Of a stretch of DNA of 64,000 bases, positions 47,829 through 63,993 are shown piece after piece. The position numbers and the translations under genes are program-made. Position 1 is the stretch's first letter, and every line of letters begins with the position of its first letter. Source of the DNA: Selaginella moellendorffii (taxonomy: Eukaryota; Streptophyta; Lycopodiopsida; Selaginellales; Selaginellaceae); assembly GCF_000143415.4 (NCBI RefSeq), contig NW_003314296.1, forward strand, positions 1,498,302 to 1,562,301. The letters run 5' to 3'. A model generated the notes under the pieces. That model was not told where the DNA came from and did no database searches. It saw only the letters and a list, made by a program, of their open reading frames with translations.

Positions 47829-48068
47829 TCATGCACCTGTGGATTGTTTCTCCTTGGATCTCGACATCAATGCAAGGCGAGCTCATGTTTGTAATTACCA
47901 GCCATGCCAAGTTCACCACCACCTCGTGATGGCCTCGCATTGCCATTGCAATTGCCTTCCTCATTTGAAGAAGCTAGGAAAAAGACATATTGGGCTGTTA
48001 GTTGTCGAGATCTTGGAAGATGTTATAGGGCGTAAAGCTTTTCTTGTGCAGCTGAAAGGTAATTATTG

Positions 48069-48217
48069 TTAGCAGCGGAGAGACGGCACTCACACACTCG
48101 AAATGACAGTACAACTTCATTTAACAACCCAATCAGTTTTATATTTGTTGTGTGGTGCAAAATATGTTTTTCCCTTATGCACACAAGGAAAAACACATAA
48201 CTCATCTTTACCTTTAA
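48069..48217 (-). mobile_element. Short LTR-like sequence (149 bp), possible 3' LTR of a TRIM-like element
   Basis: Read on the minus strand it starts TGTTAAAGGTAAAGATGA and ends CCGCTGCTAACA, with inverted ends TGTTA...TAACA. The ends resemble those of 48799-48920 but the lengths differ. Confidence 0.4.
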
Positions 48218-48798
48218 CACTCTTACTCACGATCAGGCGGCTGATCCGAGTCTGAATCTAAACCTGAATCGTTCCTAGCTAGTCTGAGATGATGAGCATG
48301 GAGAGCTGATGAAAAAGGCATATGAAAAACTCATTAATCAACTACCCAAAACTTGGTTTTTGGTCTTGGACTTACTTGCACACCCTTTGCTCTTTGCTAT
48401 GGCTTCAATCTTGCCACTAATATGTAGTTTTGGCTGTGGACTACCAGACTCCCACTTCCACTGCTACCAGGCACTTGAATTTCCATAAACATCCTTCCCA
48501 ATTGCTGGAAATTCCTGCAAAGAATTATTATGCAATGCTTGATTCAATTTTTGATATGGGTTGCTGAAATCTCTCAATCTCCCACTGGCTTTATGCTCTG
48601 CTTGTTACTGCTTGCTGCTCAGCACCTCTGCACGGCCTGGTGCCTTGATGCAACGCCTCAAACATCTAGTGCATCCAACAAAAGTTTCAAGCATTCCAAA
48701 AAGGGATTGCAATCAGGAGGCTCATCCTCCTCCTCGTAACTGGCCTCCTAGCGCAAGTGCCATGCCCAGGATCAAGGAGCCAATTGCTCTGATATCAT

Positions 48799-48920
48799 GT
48801 TAGCAGTAGAGAGATGCGCATAAGGAGGACTCTGTATTCAACTGTACATGGATGGTACATATACATGAAACTACTGCCACGTAGGCATAACTACATGCCA
48901 CATCATCTCTACCTCTAACA
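48799..48920 (-). mobile_element. Short LTR (122 bp) followed by tRNA-iMet primer site
   Basis: On the minus strand it begins TGTTAGAGGTAGAGATG and ends CTACTGCTAACA, with terminal inverted repeats TGTTAG/CTAACA. TGATATCAGAGCA follows at once (48798-48786), a one-change tRNA-iMet site. With 48069-48217 as a diverged partner it would enclose about 580 bp, typical of a TRIM-size element. Confidence 0.55.
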
Positions 48921-49029
48921 GTTGGTTCTTGGCGACAAAGAAGTTTTAAGCTGCTCTGCCTGTTTCTCACTCTTCCTTTTTGCTTTCCGGTTTTGATCTC
49001 TGGATCCTCTTTGTGTCTAGGTTTGGTCG

Positions 49030-49341
49030 TCACTGAGCTTGTGTAAAAACAGCACGGGTCTCTGGCTCCTTTCCGTGAAGCATCACCAGATTACTTTCCA
49101 CAACGCCCTTGCCCTTGCTTTCTCTGAGACGATGTGGGCATTTGTCTTGCTCATGAAGTTCTTGTGTCTGAAAAATCCCGCAAATAGGCTGGTACCCAAG
49201 CTGCTTCTTCACATGCGGACAATTGGGCGAGATGTGACCATACTCCTCGCAATTCCAGCACTGGACTGGACCACATCTTGGAGGTCCTCGGCCTCGGCCA
49301 CCTCCCTGTGCTGGTGTCGCGGCATAAACTGGCACCACCAA
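49030..49341 (-). pseudogene. Retroelement gag fragment with zinc knuckle
   Basis: The frame contains CWNCEEYGHISPNC, a perfect CX2CX4HX4C zinc knuckle as in retrotransposon nucleocapsid, after a Gly/Arg-rich stretch (GGGRGRGPPRCG). It is a fragment, separate from the gag at 50194-51043. Confidence 0.7.
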
Positions 49342-49559
49342 CAGCTTCTTATCCGGCGACTGTTTTCACTACTGGTTCAGCCAGTTAGCTACGCCATGGA
49401 GCTACGTTGAAGGATATACTACGGGGGCTATGCCACAACAGCTCGAAGGAGAGGAATACTCTGGATCGTGGCTAGGGTGATGTCAAGGGCCAGAGCCAAC
49501 TCAAGAACATTGGTGGTGGGGGTTATAGTGGAGGGATTAAGGGAATATTCGGCCTAGAG

Positions 49560-50345
49560 GTTGGTTCAGGATGAATGGAAGAGCATGGATATGTAGAGAA
49601 AGGGAATGGCAAGAGTGTGAGTTCCTGGAAGAAATGCCCCTCCCAACAGCCTTGGAATGTGTGGAGTGAAAGTTGGCAGTGCAGTGACAATTGAGTGCTC
49701 GGGATCAGCAGATCTGTGTGAGTTGTCAAGCAACACTGGGTGCAGATGCTGGCTGAGGTGCTGGCCGAAGTGGCAGAGGAGGCACAAGAGGAGGCTAGGC
49801 AGCAGTGATCTCCACATAGCTTGTGTATGTCGGTCATCGTGGTCTCAAGACATCTTTTGGTGCATTGCCTAGGAAACAAAAGCGAGCGTGGAGATGAGTG
49901 CCAGGAGTGTTAAGAGTAGGCGGACAGCCACGTGGCTAACACGTCACATAGGGAGACACGTCCGGTTCATTCTTTTCTTTTGGTGGTTGTTTCAATCGAG
50001 CAAATAAAAACCACAACATGGTATCAGAGAGGTTCATCGATCCTGGATGACGAAGAGACGAAGACAGCAACATAGGATGCGTAGGCATGCACGAGCAGCA
50101 GCACAACACATCACCAGATGCATTATGATGGTTCAGTTGGTTAGGGTTCTTCAAAACTGAAACTTGAATAGACCGAGTGGATAAGGGAGATGGCTACGCC
50201 TTCTCCCCCTCCTCCCCCATTGGCGATTGACCCCCATTGGAAGAAAATTTGCCGTGGGAGCGCAAATGGATAAAGCTGAGGAGTAGCATCTCCTCAGCAT
50301 GCTCCCATCCTCCTTTGACACAACTATTCAGTCCCTGTAGTCTAG
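49560..50345 (+). mobile_element. Copia-type fragment in plus orientation: LTR, primer site and short gag piece
   Basis: The LTR-like part runs to about 50015 (AAAACCACAACA) and is followed by TGGTATCAGAGAGG, a tRNA-iMet primer site. A start MATPSPPPPP follows at about 50191, then a deletion-bearing gag piece (50262-50340) that mirrors minus-strand 50575-50490. It abuts an inverted copy of the same element. Confidence 0.65.
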
Positions 50346-51043
50346 AATGTGACGATTTCTTCTTGCTTGTTCTTGCAGTGGTGTTGTATGAGGAAGTCTC
50401 AGTCTTCTCCATCGTCTTGAGGCACAAAGCAGTGTTTTGTAATGCCATTGTGACCTCTAGCCAAGAAAGTTGACCGCCTGGGACTGGTTGCAGCAACTGA
50501 ATAGTTGTGTCAAAGGAGGATGGGAGCGTGCTGAGGAGATGCTCGCATTCCTCAGCTTTATCCATTTGCACTCCCATGGCAATCAAGTCATCTAAAATTT
50601 GCTTGACAGCAGCAATGTGTGTGGCAAGATCATCAGCCTTAGATATTGTCATGGAGTAGAGCTTCCGGTGAAGATGCACACGATTGGCTAGTGTCTGTTG
50701 CTCGTGGATTGTTGTGAGGGCCCACACCTCACATGCCTTTGTGCACCGTGACACGGTCCCGGAAATCTCTTGTGTCCAACGCCTGAAAGAACTTACCAAG
50801 GGCTTTGCGATGAAGCGCAGCCCATTTGTCCTTTTCGTCTTGAGGAGCTGCTGCACCAGGTTCAAGGTCTTGTGCTGTCACTCCCCACAATCCACGTTCA
50901 TCTAGATAGTATTTGATCCATTGTTTCCAGATTGAAAAATCACTGGCCATGTATTTTGGAGGCGTTACATCGGCTGTGACGGTGATGGACGGGGAGGAGG
51001 TGGAGGTGGTGGAGGGGGAGGAGGGGAAGAAGGTGTAGCCATC
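50194..51043 (-). pseudogene. Copia-type gag polyprotein, minus strand, damaged
   Basis: From the ATG at about 51043 (MATPSSPPPP) a frameshift in the proline codons leads into ASDFSIWKQWIKYYLDERG and then KLYSMTISKADDLATHIAAVKQILDDL and EECEHLLSTLPSSFDTTIQLL, the conserved core of Copia gag (UBN2 type). The primer site TGGTATTAGAGAGG (about 51230) precedes it and its LTR lies to the right. Past about 50350 the frame runs into the opposing copy. A stop or shift divides 50950-50729 from 50865-50194. Confidence 0.75.
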
Positions 51044-51240
51044 TCCCTAGAAGACGCTCCTATCTATTCAAGTTTCAGTTTCGAAGAACCCTAACCAACT
51101 GAACCATCATCCTCCTCGCTCTAATGCATCTGGTGATGCGCGTCGTGCTGCTGCTCGTGCACGCCTACGCATCTTACGTTGTTGTCTTTGTCTCCTCGTC
51201 ATCCAGGATCAATGAACCTCTCTAATACCATGTTGTGGTT

Positions 51241-52210
51241 TTTATTCTCTCGATCGAAACAACCACCAAAAGAAAAGAATCAACCAGACATGTCTCCCTA
51301 TGTGACATGTACGTGGCTGTCTGCCTAAGAGAAGCCACACCAGATCAAAGGCTGTTCCTTCCAGGTAGTGTATGAACCAAAGAAGTAGAAAATACCTTGA
51401 AAGACTTGTTGGAAAACAAGAAGAAAAAAGAGAAGCAACAACAAGAGAGAGACTGAGATTTTTCACACGAAATCTGCCACCTATGAACTTGAGAGCCCGA
51501 GAGTGAAGAGTACAAGTCTCTTGCCTAGCAGTTCTGTTAGCAAGCAAGAGAATGATCAAAAACAAGAAGATGAATGGTAGGACTTCCAAGCAAGGGATTT
51601 ATACTCCTCACTCTTGGGCTCTTAGGATTGTGGGGCAGATTTCTTGCAAGAAATCTCTCATCTTTCTCTTGTTGTTGCTTCTCTCTTCTTTCCTTTTGTT
51701 CTTGTTCTTTGACAAGTCTTTCAAGGTACTCTCTACTTCTTTGGTTCATACACTGCCTGGAAGAAACAGCCTTTGATCTAGTGAAGGTAGCCCGGCTTCT
51801 CCTGGCACTCAACCTTCCACCACAATCTCCACGCTCACTTTCGTTTCCTGGGCAGCGCACCAAAAGATGTTGTGAGACCGCGATGACACACACAAGCTGC
51901 ATGGAGATCACTGCTGCCTAGCTTCCTCTTCTGCCACAATTCGGCCAGCACCTCGGCCAGTATCTGCACCCAGGGTTGCCTGCAGGTTGGACAACTCATG
52001 CAGATCTGCTGATCCCGAGAAAACCTTGCTGAGATGTGCTCCTCAATCGTCCATAGTCGCCACTACACCACCAACTTTCATTCCATGAGTTCCAAGGCTG
52101 TTGGACAAGGCATTTCTTCCAAGAACTCACACTCTATTGCCATTCTTTTCCCTTACATTCATGCTCTTTCATCCATCCTCTGCCTGGAACAGGCCGTCCA
52201 CCGTTCCCTC
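51241..52210. mobile_element. Copia LTR region with a palindromic pair
   Basis: The minus-strand LTR end starts at 51241, next to the primer site of the gag copy. Segments 51330-51535 and 51580-51785 are reverse complements (both contain a form of CTACTTCTTTGGTTCATACACT), so two LTR copies face each other. From about 51880 the sequence matches copy A (46086-46470) in plus orientation. Confidence 0.6.
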
Positions 52211-52267
52211 AACCTCTGGACCAAGGGATGCATGCACACTATAACCCAAAAAACCAAATGCGAGAAA

Positions 52268-52291
52268 CCCCCCCCCCCCCCCCCCCCCCCC
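52268..52291. repeat. Run of 24 C
   Basis: An uninterrupted C homopolymer; its length may be unreliable in the assembly. Confidence 0.8.
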
Positions 52292-52531
52292 GCACACTGT
52301 TACAAGGGCCAAGGTGAGTGTGTCCTCTCTGCGGAACGGAATCAAATGAAAGATTCCTTTGCAGCCGGTACAGTTCATAGTGAAAGATTAATTCCAAAAA
52401 CTCTAAAGAATATAACACTTGAAAAAAAGAGAAAGAAAATGCGGAGAATGCCGGTGGCAGTTCTTCACTCAATCTGACATCTCTTTAAATTCTGTATGAT
52501 ACATCTAACTATAATCTCAACTATGCTCTTA

Positions 52532-53729
52532 CTAAATTACACCTTGGATTCCAAACATTGATTTAAATGCTAAACTCGCAAAACATGCTTCATAACTTTC
52601 AAAGAGCTGAAGGAGCCCCAGCTCCTTCTGTCCATCCGTGTAAACCTTCCTCATCGCAACATACGCATTCCGAGTCTTGTGGATGTGGCAGAACGAATCC
52701 CTCGCTCGTCCACCAGCATCTCCCTTGGCACTGAAGCCACTCCTGAACTTCCCATCGAAGTAGCTGCTCGCAAAGCTCCGCGCCTCGTGAATGCTGCGTG
52801 AACGTCTCTTGGGGACCCCGGAGAAACGCCTCCACCTCGGGATGACCCGGAAGTGTTGCCAAAGGTTGACACCAGCTGTGAGGATCCGGCTCCTGCAGCT
52901 TCGAGAGCTCGTTGATCCTCTCCTGGGCCATGTCGCACAGAGCCTTTTTCCCTGCTTCGCTCGCCCTTGCTCGATGGCCTCCATCTCTCAAACTTCTGCC
53001 ACAAAGTTCTCGGACTTGTGGATCTTGAGATTGAGTACCAAGCTCTCCAGCAGTGTGGCGTTGTAACACGTCCATCACGTCGATTGCGAGCTCTGCCACC
53101 TCTGGATGATTCAAGTCCCTGGTTGTGACCACCCCGCACAGCTTCACGAGATGCGAATGGAGATAAGCATCCTGCTTCCAGCAAAAGCATTGAGCAGCGT
53201 CTTGCTCCCACAGGTTGATGAGCAGCTCACAAAGATCTCCTGTTCCGGCTCTGTGGAAAATGTAGTCGACGAAGATTGGAATTTCGTCCACCTTCAGAAG
53301 AACACGAAGGTTGACCGTAAAAGAAACTGAGAGTCTTCGCGGCGACTTCCAAGGCCCCCTCAATGGATCCAGCAGCAACGAGCTCGCGTGAAAGTGTTGC
53401 GTACCGGTCTAGCTCAGTGGAACTCCGGAGAAGCTTCAAAACGAGATCTCTCGAGACATCCCATCCCAGAAACTTGGCGGCTTGAGCAACCACCTTTGCA
53501 ACCTCATCGGACTTGATCCCTTCGAAAGATATCTCGTTCACTCCCATGTAATGATTGTAAGAGCGACTTTCCAGTCCCAGCACCCCGATCACCTGATAAA
53601 CTTTGGAATCACCCTTGGCCAAGCGGCAAAACCTTCTCTCCCTCAGCTTCTATTCCACCATGTCTAGTGCTTTTTCAAGTCCTGCCTGGCAAACGAGCTC
53701 GATGGTCCTGCGTTTCGGCCAAAACACCA
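52532..53729 (-). pseudogene. C-terminal half of a 2OG-Fe(II) oxygenase-like pseudogene
   Basis: After an acceptor CTGCAG (53735-53730) the frame reads LVFWPKRRTIELVCQAG, which continues the N-terminal half ending at 62659. It then has an in-frame TAG (53650-53652), and goes on AKGDSKVYQVIGVLGLE...VLKLLRSSTELDRYAT, shifts frame near 53320 into RVLLKVDEIPIFVDYIFH, shifts again near 53040 into TLLESLVLNLKIHKSENF with another stop, and further down into LPGHPEVEAFLRGPQETFT and later frames to RKVYTDGQKELGLLQLFESYE. So at least three frame changes and several stops. The gene cannot make a full protein. The match to the oxygenase half rests on the junction and my memory of plant family members. 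Confidence 0.7.
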
Positions 53730-53735
53730 CTGCAG

Positions 53736-54640
53736 CACATGATCCACCCCATAATAGGACTTTGATGTTGGAGCACACACTTCGATACATAGGTGTTGCT
53801 TGAAAAGGAGGGGCGACTTGTTTCTCATTCCTTTCAATAAAATGAATTCTTGAGTGGGCAAATGAGTCCTGCCGTCTATGGTTCTTTGCAAAACTTCCAA
53901 AAAAATTTAAGTTTTACAACATCTATGGCACTTCATGCAAAACTCCATCAAGGAAATTCTCTATACTGAGGTAATACGGAGTTCTTTCTTCATGCTTACT
54001 CAAAGAAATCTTGAATTTTGCAGGTTGATTTCAAGTATGTGGACGGAGATGGCATGGTACCATCCAAGTCTTCCAAGGTAGCCCTCTGTTTCTATCACCC
54101 GGTTCTGAACTCTGCTTTCTTCATAGGATGTTGGGTTCACTGCGACTGCAAGGCATAGGGTTCCAGGTGACCATTGCAGTCTACTAAGATCAAACGAGGT
54201 GTTCTTCCTCCTCAAAGACATCCTAGAGATCAAAGATGAAGAGAAGAAGCTTGTGGTTCACACTGCCCTGCACAAGTCCGAGGAAGTGATCAAGAAACAA
54301 GCATGCTTTTGTCTCAGCAACACCACCATCTCCCACAAGAACAGTGCATGGGACACAAACTCTGAGGACAGCCAAGACTACAACAGTGGTAGCAAGAGCA
54401 AGGACAACACTGAAAACTCAGTAGTATTCACCATCAACACTGAGGATGCTAGAGCTCAAGCTCACGGTAGAGCCACACCTCACAAGCCACACAAAGGATT
54501 CAAGCTCCATCACCTTAGCATTTCTGCCACCGGTGTTGCAAAAAGAAGCAATTGAGAAAAGGCTACCATCTCAGTGGAGAAAGCTATAGCTTCCACCACT
54601 GCCAAGCTCATAACATTGTAAAATATGAAAAAATACCATT
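53736..54640. other. Stretch without recognised gene, some coding-like sequence
   Basis: The minus-strand frame 54233-54000 (LSRLQWSPGTLCLAVAVNPTSYEE...GRLGWYHAISVHILE) looks protein-like but I cannot name a family. The plus-strand frame 54199-54555 overlaps it and is Lys/Ser-rich. This lies inside the segment that splits the oxygenase pseudogene. Confidence 0.35.
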
Positions 54641-54659
54641 TAAATTTTGTCAAAGTGAT

Positions 54660-55030
54660 GTTCATGTCTTCTTTCCTAAGGTTTAGGTAGTTTCTAGGTT
54701 GAGATAATATTGTTGGTTGGCTAATCCTTATGAACACTCTCCTTATTACCATGACAGCAGGAGGTAAGTATTACTGATTCCCTTTATTAGCCTTTTTTGT
54801 CTAAGTGTTTGTAAATTGAATTTAATATTTGCACTTGGCAAGGAAGGAATTTTTAAGTGTCTATTTAGCTAAATATATTTGGTTTGGTTTGTTAATTCTT
54901 TTTTGCTTTGTCTTGCACTAACTTAGCAAGAACCCTTGCATATTAAGTCTAATCTTTCAATATTGTTATATGATAACTTACCGTATTTACCAAACACCCT
55001 CATTATCATGCTCTATATGTTTGTTCCATT
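54660..55030 (+). mobile_element. Decayed fragment of a family-2 LTR
   Basis: Blocks such as TTATTACCATGACAGCAGGAGGTAAGTATTACTG and ATGATAACTTACCGTATTTACCAAACACCC follow the first 370 bp of the family-2 LTR in order (compare 1690-2000). Confidence 0.65.
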
Positions 55031-55059
55031 CTACATCTATATGACGAAACATCTCACTC

Positions 55060-55460
55060 TAGCATCTCATTGAAGAGGGCAATGGCTTTCTCCAGATGCC
55101 AATTTTGGGCATAGCACAAAAGCATTATGTTCTAGCAGATGATATCTTTGTGCACTAGCATAAGAAACAAATTTTTCATTTCATCAACCATTCCATGATT
55201 TGCATATGTAGTGATCATCATTGTCCATAATATAAGACTTGTAGAAAGGCATCCCATCAACCAATTGTTGTGCCTCCCGAGCTGCAACAATTGCTGCAAT
55301 AGCAACATTCCAACTAACAAGATTTTTCACTGGGTTTTTCTCAAACACCCATCTAGCCTTAGCATAACCGCAAATAATGACATTGATGCTTGCTCTTAGC
55401 CAATGGGAGGTGGCCAGTTGCTTGGGCAAAAGAAGAAAGCATTGTGACATATGTAATATA
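55060..55460 (-). pseudogene. Pentatricopeptide repeat (PPR) gene fragment
   Basis: The minus-strand frames carry PPR-like strings in two frames: NVIICGYAKARWVFEKNPVKNLVSWNVAIAA, and TYANHGMVDEMKNLFLMLVHKDIIC. The spacing of about 31-35 residues and the V-SWN / ANHG-DE patterns are typical of PPR repeats in organelle RNA editing proteins. Frameshifts separate them and no full gene is present. Confidence 0.6.
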
Positions 55461-55802
55461 TAAAATGTTGATTGACATTGATATTCAACCTTTTGATGAG
55501 ATATGTAGATCTTATAATTCCCTCTGAAGGATTTGATAATTTTCTATGAAAAAGATATTCTATAGTCATTTTTTCAATTCTTCTTTCAAAATAGAATATA
55601 ATATATATTATTTTGATACTATTTAAATTTAATTTTTAATGTAATAAAACTATGATAATCAAAATAATGTTTGCTAATTGGGTAGCATATGCTAGACAAT
55701 GACTAGTTATTTTTATAAGAATGTTTAATTTAACAAGATCTGCACTAAATCTTTTATTTATATTCAGTGCCCTAGTTCTTTCTTAAGAACAGGATACAGG
55801 AA

Positions 55803-55960
55803 GTGGTGGACTCCGGTGAGGAGGAGGAGGAGGCGGAAGTGATCCTGGTGGGTTGTCTCACGGTTAACGTTGTGGGTCTGCGGTACTACCACGGCACGGT
55901 GACTAACGGCGAGATGGTCCAGCTTGTCCCGAGAGCCTTGCCCGATTCAACATTCGCTTT
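55803..55960 (+). pseudogene. HIRAN-domain fragment (RAD5/SMARCA3-like)
   Basis: The peptide VGCLTVNVVGLRYYHGTV followed by GEMVQLVPRALP resembles the HIRAN DNA-end-binding domain of SNF2-type repair helicases. Acidic residues precede it. The frame then drifts into unrelated sequence with a GTGCTTGCG tandem (56098-56135). No helicase part follows, so it is a gene fragment at best. Confidence 0.45.
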
Positions 55961-56346
55961 AAGCAGCTCCAACTTATCCGCAGGAAGGCTCGTCTCGTTC
56001 ACCACGATCCTCCTTGTCGCGAAAACAGTGCGCTGCGATAGCGCAAAGCTATGTCCATTGAATCAAACTCCACGTCCATCAAGTTTTTGTGCTTATGGTG
56101 CCGGTGCTTGCGGTGCTTGCGGTGCTTGCGGTGCCGTGAAGTTGAAACCTTGAAGTCTCCTGGTGATCCGAGAGCAATGGGAAAAGGGCTACGACACAAA
56201 ACCCAAATGTAATTATAGTTCTTATACATTAACTTCCACGACAAAGAATTCTAGAGAACTTCTAGACGTTCGCCTCCACGTAAGATTGCTGGTCAGATCA
56301 ATCCAGAGTTTCCTGCATCTAAAAACGAACTTATCCACGAACTTAC

Positions 56347-56430
56347 CAGCCAATTGCAAATGAGATCGTATTTGCCTGCGTACACAAACAGCTTGATGCC
56401 ATCTTCCAGAAGAGCTGGCGGTTTATAAAC
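56347..56430 (-). pseudogene. Single exon of an S10 serine carboxypeptidase
   Basis: An 84-bp segment with an AG acceptor on one side and a GTAAGT donor on the other encodes PALLEDGIKLFVYAGKYDLI then CNWL, the conserved segment that carries the catalytic Asp of serine carboxypeptidases (the usual form is VYAGEYDLICNWLGN). Flanking exons of the enzyme were not found, so it is an isolated exon. Confidence 0.7.
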
Positions 56431-57004
56431 CTGCAAAGCCAGCACTAAGCAAAACCCAGCAGAGAGAAAAAGACTGAAAACGCTTCCTTGAATGGACTGC
56501 CATCAGTGCCTCCGAAGACGCAAATGCTCTTGATCTTCACCTCAGTCATGAAGCTGGAGTAGTTTAGAAATAAGAAAAGGAAAAACGATGAAGAACACAA
56601 AGGAACTTCCAGGATGAAAAGATTGAGCTTGGCTGTTTTGCCAGCACTTACATCAGAGCCGGAATTTACCCCTTCCGATACGTGCACACCTGCGCCACCT
56701 CCTGCGCTACCGAGTGATCGCTAAACGCCCATATTGACACCAATGCGCAGCTCATCGGACTGGCATTATGGTATGTTAGTATTCTTGCATAATTTAGAAA
56801 AACCGTGAACTTGAATAATAAAGTATCATCTACTAAACTACCAGCTTGAATAGTAGTTTTTACAGTGATCTTTTATTATACTCTTCTGGATAAGACATTT
56901 TAAAAGAAATAGATCTCATATTAACCTTGCTTTATTATGAGCGACCATGTTGAAGAAAAGTCCATCTAAGAAACATAACTTAAGATTCTAAACCATAATA
57001 GCAT

Positions 57005-61433
<4,429 letters not shown>

Positions 61434-61639
61434 CTAGTAGACAGAGAGACACAAATTTTGGCAAGATTGGTGAATTTAACACTACCGCCAAGGGACGCTT
61501 GTTCCCTGTGGAGATCATGGCTCCCATCCAGTGCCATGTCAAGCGGCTTAGAAACGACGCCTTTAGCTCTGGGCTCTCCATTTGGTAAAAGATCTCTGTG
61601 TTGGACCGAGAGTTCCAAGACAGGTATATAAACTTGGTA

Positions 61640-62050
61640 CAAACCAAACTAGCGTTGAAAATGCCATTTATTATTATAACAATTTCTAGGATTGCCAGAA
61701 TATTCTGTTATCGTAAGTGGAAGTTTTTTAAGTTGGAGCACAGGCATTTTTCAATTATAATTAGATTAGATTAGAAAGTTACTTGCATTTTTTAAATCTA
61801 AATAATAATCTATCACAATAAGGAGGAGTTGCAGGCGGATAATTATAAAGGGGTTATTTTGTTGACCCCCAGCGACCTCCTATTGGCTAAGGGCAAACAT
61901 TAGCGCGATTATTGACCAAGGGAGAGGAAGGTGCTGTGACACGTGTTGCGTGCAAAGTGTTGACCGTAGAACGAAGAAAGCACCGTGAAGAATGCATCGC
62001 CATCGCGTTGCTCACCGGCCATCCAGGGATGCAACAGCCAACAGCGTGGA
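61640..62050. other. Upstream region of the ABC transporter, no gene seen
   Basis: AT-rich DNA with no convincing frame. It should contain the ABC transporter promoter, which is transcribed leftwards. Confidence 0.4.
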
Positions 62051-62054
62051 GAGC

Positions 62055-62226
62055 AGGCTGGCCCCGGGGCTACTGATGGCGTGGCCGCGCATTTTCTCCA
62101 TTGCCGATTTTGGGGGAGTGAGCGATGGGATCATGCTTAACGTGTCGTTCACATTGGCAGCTTTGGCGAGCTGGGAGGCACGACCCTCTATGTGCCGCGA
62201 GGCAAATGGTCGACACGTTAAGCATG
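62055..62226 (+). pseudogene. Pectin-lyase-fold (GH28 polygalacturonase-like) N-terminal fragment
   Basis: PRIFSIADFGGVSDGIMLNVSF is the typical first strand region of plant polygalacturonase-like proteins (FxxxDFGAxxDG). After a one-base frame change near 62170 the next expected block GGTTLYVPRGKW follows and ends in a stop. Only about 55 residues remain. Confidence 0.6.
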
Positions 62227-62658
62227 ACTGCACTTGTCGCCTGTCGAGTGTTTTCTTTTGTAATGTATTTTTAGGGTTTATGAAATGGATTCGCGATCCA
62301 AATCTGAGGCGCTGTGTCAATGCCGCTGGAACAAGCCACGTCCTGGTACGGTTTGTGTCAAGATCTAATTGATTTGTCTGCGCTTTCTTCTAATGTCTTC
62401 CATTTTACTCTCTTTTCTTCTTCTCAAACACTTCAACTCTTAGCGTCTTTTCTTGCTGTTTTCGTTCTTTTCCTGATTTGATTTTTGCGATACTTTGTGG
62501 TGTCTTTGCTCCTGAGAATCCCATCGAAAGTTTTCACTTTCTTATGCTCTGAACTTAACAGTTTTCTTTTTTCCCTTCTGCAGGAGAAATACTGGCAACG
62601 AAACCATGATGCTCAAATCTCAAAGCTATTCCAATCATCTGGTACTCACCTCACACAC

Positions 62659-63993
62659 AGGCAGTTATTTTGTAGTGCCAGTAGTGATGCTCCGGACCGT
62701 AGTTTCCCATATATGCCTTGTGAGACTCGCTGTTTGGATCATCGCTGAAAAGCTCGAAGTCGCCCAGGGGCTCGGATTCGAGGTTGAAGCGCAGGTTCTT
62801 AAACCTGACGACCTTGTCGTCGATGGCTACCCAGCGCTTTGCAGAGACAGAGCTGGTGAGAAGTTCGTCATCCGAGTAAACTTTAGACTGTTCCATGAGG
62901 CAAACGTATAGCTCCACCACCATCCTGTCTTGTCCTTTAAACCCAGAGAAGTAAAGGTTCGTCTCCGTGTACTGCTCGAGAGGAAACACCAGCTTCTCTG
63001 GCGATGAATTTGCATCCTGGATCCAAGGTGCGAGAGCGGACTTCACCCGTAGCACAGCCGCCGCACTAACTTCACACAGAGTTCCGTTGGATCCAACGTT
63101 CGCCTTGCGTACCAGGTTGAAATGCAGGCAAGCGCGGGTTCCTCATCTCACTGGCTGCACTTCATGCTCGCAGTCAGCGAAGAAGGCGGTGTAGTTGAAG
63201 CCCGGGACGTCAAAGTCGAAAGTTTTCGTGAGGTTGCCGTGCTGATGTCGCGTAGGAAGCTGGAGTATGAGGGTGGCAAACATGCCAGGCTCCTTCTCGG
63301 TGTCTCGGTGTAGCTTGAAGTGTCCATCTTGTGAAAGAACGATAAAAGATCGATCAGTAAAAGCTTTGAACAAAATGTTCCTTCTACGAAGTATAAGAAA
63401 GACCCACGCAAAGAGAAACCAGCTATGAAACTACTTAAGTGATCGTAAGAAATCAAGCAAGGACGTAAATTAGAGTGTGTGTCCACAATCCTTGTGAAGG
63501 AAGAGAGCCTAGATCAGGCTTCCAAAGATGTCCCGGAGAAAACAAATACAGCCCAAGACTAGCCAAGAAAAAACGCAAAGAACAAACCAAAGGGTACCAA
63601 GAAAAAGAGGAAATGGAGAATACCTGAATCGTAAACCAGCAGCTTGTACAAATGGGCTTCCACCTGGATCCATCCCCAAGCCACGAACAGCAGTAGCAGC
63701 GACGGCTTGGACAGTGTCGCCGTGGAAAAATACGACAAGACTTTGCTACCATCGATCTGCCAAGCTCTTCGCACAGCCGTGTCGACCAGAGTCCGATTCC
63801 CAAGCCCATGCGGCGCCTGCTCGGCCGCTTCCTGGCGCCTAAATGCGTCGTCGAGCGATATTGGAAGCGCTACCTCACCGATTCCTTGCACGGAGATGGA
63901 GCTCGGGAGGTGATCATCGATGCTCCCTCCACACGCAAAGATTCCTGCGGCTTCTTGCGTGAGCGCTTCGCAGAGCGCCTTTCGATCGACCAT
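62659..63993 (-). pseudogene. N-terminal half of a 2OG-Fe(II) oxygenase-like pseudogene
   Basis: Exon 1 (63993-63624) begins MVDRKALCEALTQEAAG and ends LYKLLVYDS. Exon 2 (from 63327) continues DGHFKLHRDTEKEPGMFATL, which carries the iron-binding His and Asp (HxD), then DCEHEVQPV with the second His. An in-frame TGA (63143-63145) follows at once, after which the same frame stays open as GTRACLHFNLVRKANVG to EPLGDFELFSDD and YMGNYGPEHHYWHYKTA-type sequence. It stops at a GT donor (62658) whose phase fits the acceptor 8.9 kb away at 53730. The nonsense codon removes the rest of the protein. Intron 1 is 296 bp, long for this window. Confidence 0.75.

Noticed and set aside
53403-53420. tRNA A-box-like string GGTCTAGCTCAGTGG
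   Set aside because: It lies inside the oxygenase pseudogene coding sequence and no B-box or cloverleaf follows.
56098-56135. GTGCTTGCG tandem repeat encoding GAC-rich peptide
   Set aside because: Short simple repeat after the HIRAN fragment, no evidence of function.
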